Of a stretch of 64,000 nt of DNA, positions 63,266 through 64,000 are shown piece after piece (position 1 is the stretch's first letter; every line of letters starts with the position of its first letter). Location of the stretch: positions 186,001 through 250,000 of the forward strand of contig JAAWCQ010000004.1 of the NCBI GenBank assembly GCA_022793335.1, written 5' to 3'. The DNA is from Clostridia bacterium (GTDB lineage: Bacteria; Bacillota; Clostridia; Christensenellales; UBA1242). Made by a program: the position numbers and the translations under genes. The notes under the pieces were generated by a model. It searched no databases, was not told where the DNA came from, and saw only the letters and a list, made by a program, of their open reading frames with translations.

Positions 63266-64000
63266 ATGTTAGAATATATGAAATTGTCTCAACTTGCTGC
63301 ATTCTATCTTGGTATAGCACTCACAGTTATATCTCTTGCAACAACATTATTAGCACTTAAATATGCTAAAAAATTAAACTCATTTGCAAAGGCTATTTCA
63401 CTTTGCCTTATTGCACCATTCCTTGCTTGCACATCATGGCTCTATCTTGTATTCAGCTATCTTGACGGGCTTAGAAAAAGCGAAATTTTGACTTTATTTG
63501 TTGCTATTTTACTTTCTTTGTTTATCTGCGCTATGGTTGTAATCGTTGCAAAAGCACTTTACAGCAAACATGGCCCTGCTCTTGAAGATTATGACAGATA
63601 TATGGAAGAGCTTGCTGAAAATGGCGGAGAAGAAATTGCTTCTGAAACAACTGAAGAAGTTGCTGAAAATGAAGAAAATACTGAAACTGCACTCACAACA
63701 GTTGCCGCAGTTGCTGCCGCTCCACTCCTTCTTGAAGGTGAAAATGAAGAAACAATCATTGTAGAAGCTGAAGAAACTGAAGAAGCAGAGGAGACTGAGA
63801 CTGAAGAAGTTGAAGAAACTGCTGAGGAAGAGACTGAAGTATTTGAAGATGAAGATGACAGCGAAACTCTTACTGATGTTGAAGAAACTGAAACCCCTGC
63901 TGATGAAACAGAGGAAAGCGTTGAAACTGAAGAAGAGACAACTCCAGAAAGTGAAACTGAAGAATACACTGAAACCGAAGATGAAGTTGAAGAAACTGAG
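63266..64000 (+). CDS. Membrane protein with long Glu/Thr-rich tail (3' end beyond window)
   Basis: The first 245 residues of a gene that continues past the right edge. Three membrane segments (about residues 9-29, 42-66 and 76-97) are followed by LYSKHGPALEDYDRYMEELA and then an acidic low-complexity tail in which Glu makes up nearly half of the residues and Thr most of the rest (EETEEAEETETEEVEETAEE). A short hydrophobic island, TALTTVAAVAAAPLLLEG, interrupts the tail. I do not recognise the family. Because the end is missing, a folded C-terminal domain cannot be excluded. GGAGG lies just before the ATG at 63266, and a good promoter is upstream. The bias to GAA and ACT codons creates a spurious Ser/Val-rich frame on the other strand. 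Confidence 0.8.
   Translation, partial: MLEYMKLSQLAAFYLGIALTVISLATTLLALKYAKKLNSFAKAISLCLIAPFLACTSWLYLVFSYLDGLRKSEILTLFVAILLSLFICAMVVIVAKALYSKHGPALEDYDRYMEELAENGGEEIASETTEEVAENEENTETALTTVAAVAAAPLLLEGENEETIIVEAEETEEAEETETEEVEETAEEETEVFEDEDDSETLTDVEETETPADETEESVETEEETTPESETEEYTETEDEVEETE

Noticed and set aside
63589..63969. 126-residue Ser/Val-rich frame on the minus strand
   Set aside because: It is the antisense of GAA/ACT codon runs in the Glu/Thr tail gene, has no ribosome site and no independent support.

Overview
The window is a low-GC, densely packed bacterial chromosome segment. A gerA-gerB-gerC germination operon, spoIIID, a SpoIIQ-like M23 protein and a SpoVB-type flippase mark an endospore-forming member of Clostridia, probably an uncultured gut lineage; that placement is inference. 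Most genes lie on the minus strand. I see no integrase, transposase, CRISPR array, rRNA or prophage; one tRNA-Glu is present.

Layout. 1-6000 (minus): truncated alpha/beta hydrolase, an unrecognised acidic protein, transketolase overlapping a P-loop-less shikimate-kinase-like protein, a ComEC-type metallo-beta-lactamase protein and a patatin. 6000-6540 (plus): tRNA-Glu(CTC), then a candidate 92-nt small RNA behind a 22-bp palindrome. 6539-14542 (minus): an anchored beta-rich protein and rpoB-rpoC with its own promoter and leader hairpin. 14883-28781 (minus): an orphan PrgI-VirB4-type ATPase followed by an 11.1-kb gene for a 3,713-residue GLUG/Ig-like lipoprotein. 29000-33300: PRC-barrel protein, DUF1858 protein, HflX, a lipoprotein, class II aldolase and SpoIIID. 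33450-43809 (minus): acpP, SpoIIQ-like protein, small membrane proteins, a flippase-like membrane protein, a PrsA/SurA-like lipoprotein, mfd, pth and a degenerate GlmU-like gene. 43942-54600: exported proteins, DUF421/DUF4363 pair, SpoVB-like flippase, a 52-residue LysM protein, a TVP38-family protein, VanW protein, CCA-adding enzyme and a P-type ATPase. 54797-61983 (minus): ftsH with a small partner, then the germination operon behind a sigma-G-like promoter. The end holds an exported protein and the start of a gene for a membrane protein with a Glu/Thr-rich tail.

Two themes stand out. First, at least six genes have good sigma-A-type promoter elements whose predicted transcription start falls on or next to the ATG, with no Shine-Dalgarno sequence, suggesting leaderless mRNAs; neighbouring genes have normal AGGAGG-type sites. 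Second, the VirB4-like ATPase and giant lipoprotein form an apparent two-gene unit with no other secretion or conjugation genes in view. RpoB carries Gln at the position equivalent to E. coli His526, which predicts intrinsic rifamycin tolerance.

Everything was read by eye. Family assignments rest on recognised motifs; promoters, terminators and RNA structures are pattern matches that have not been computed or tested.
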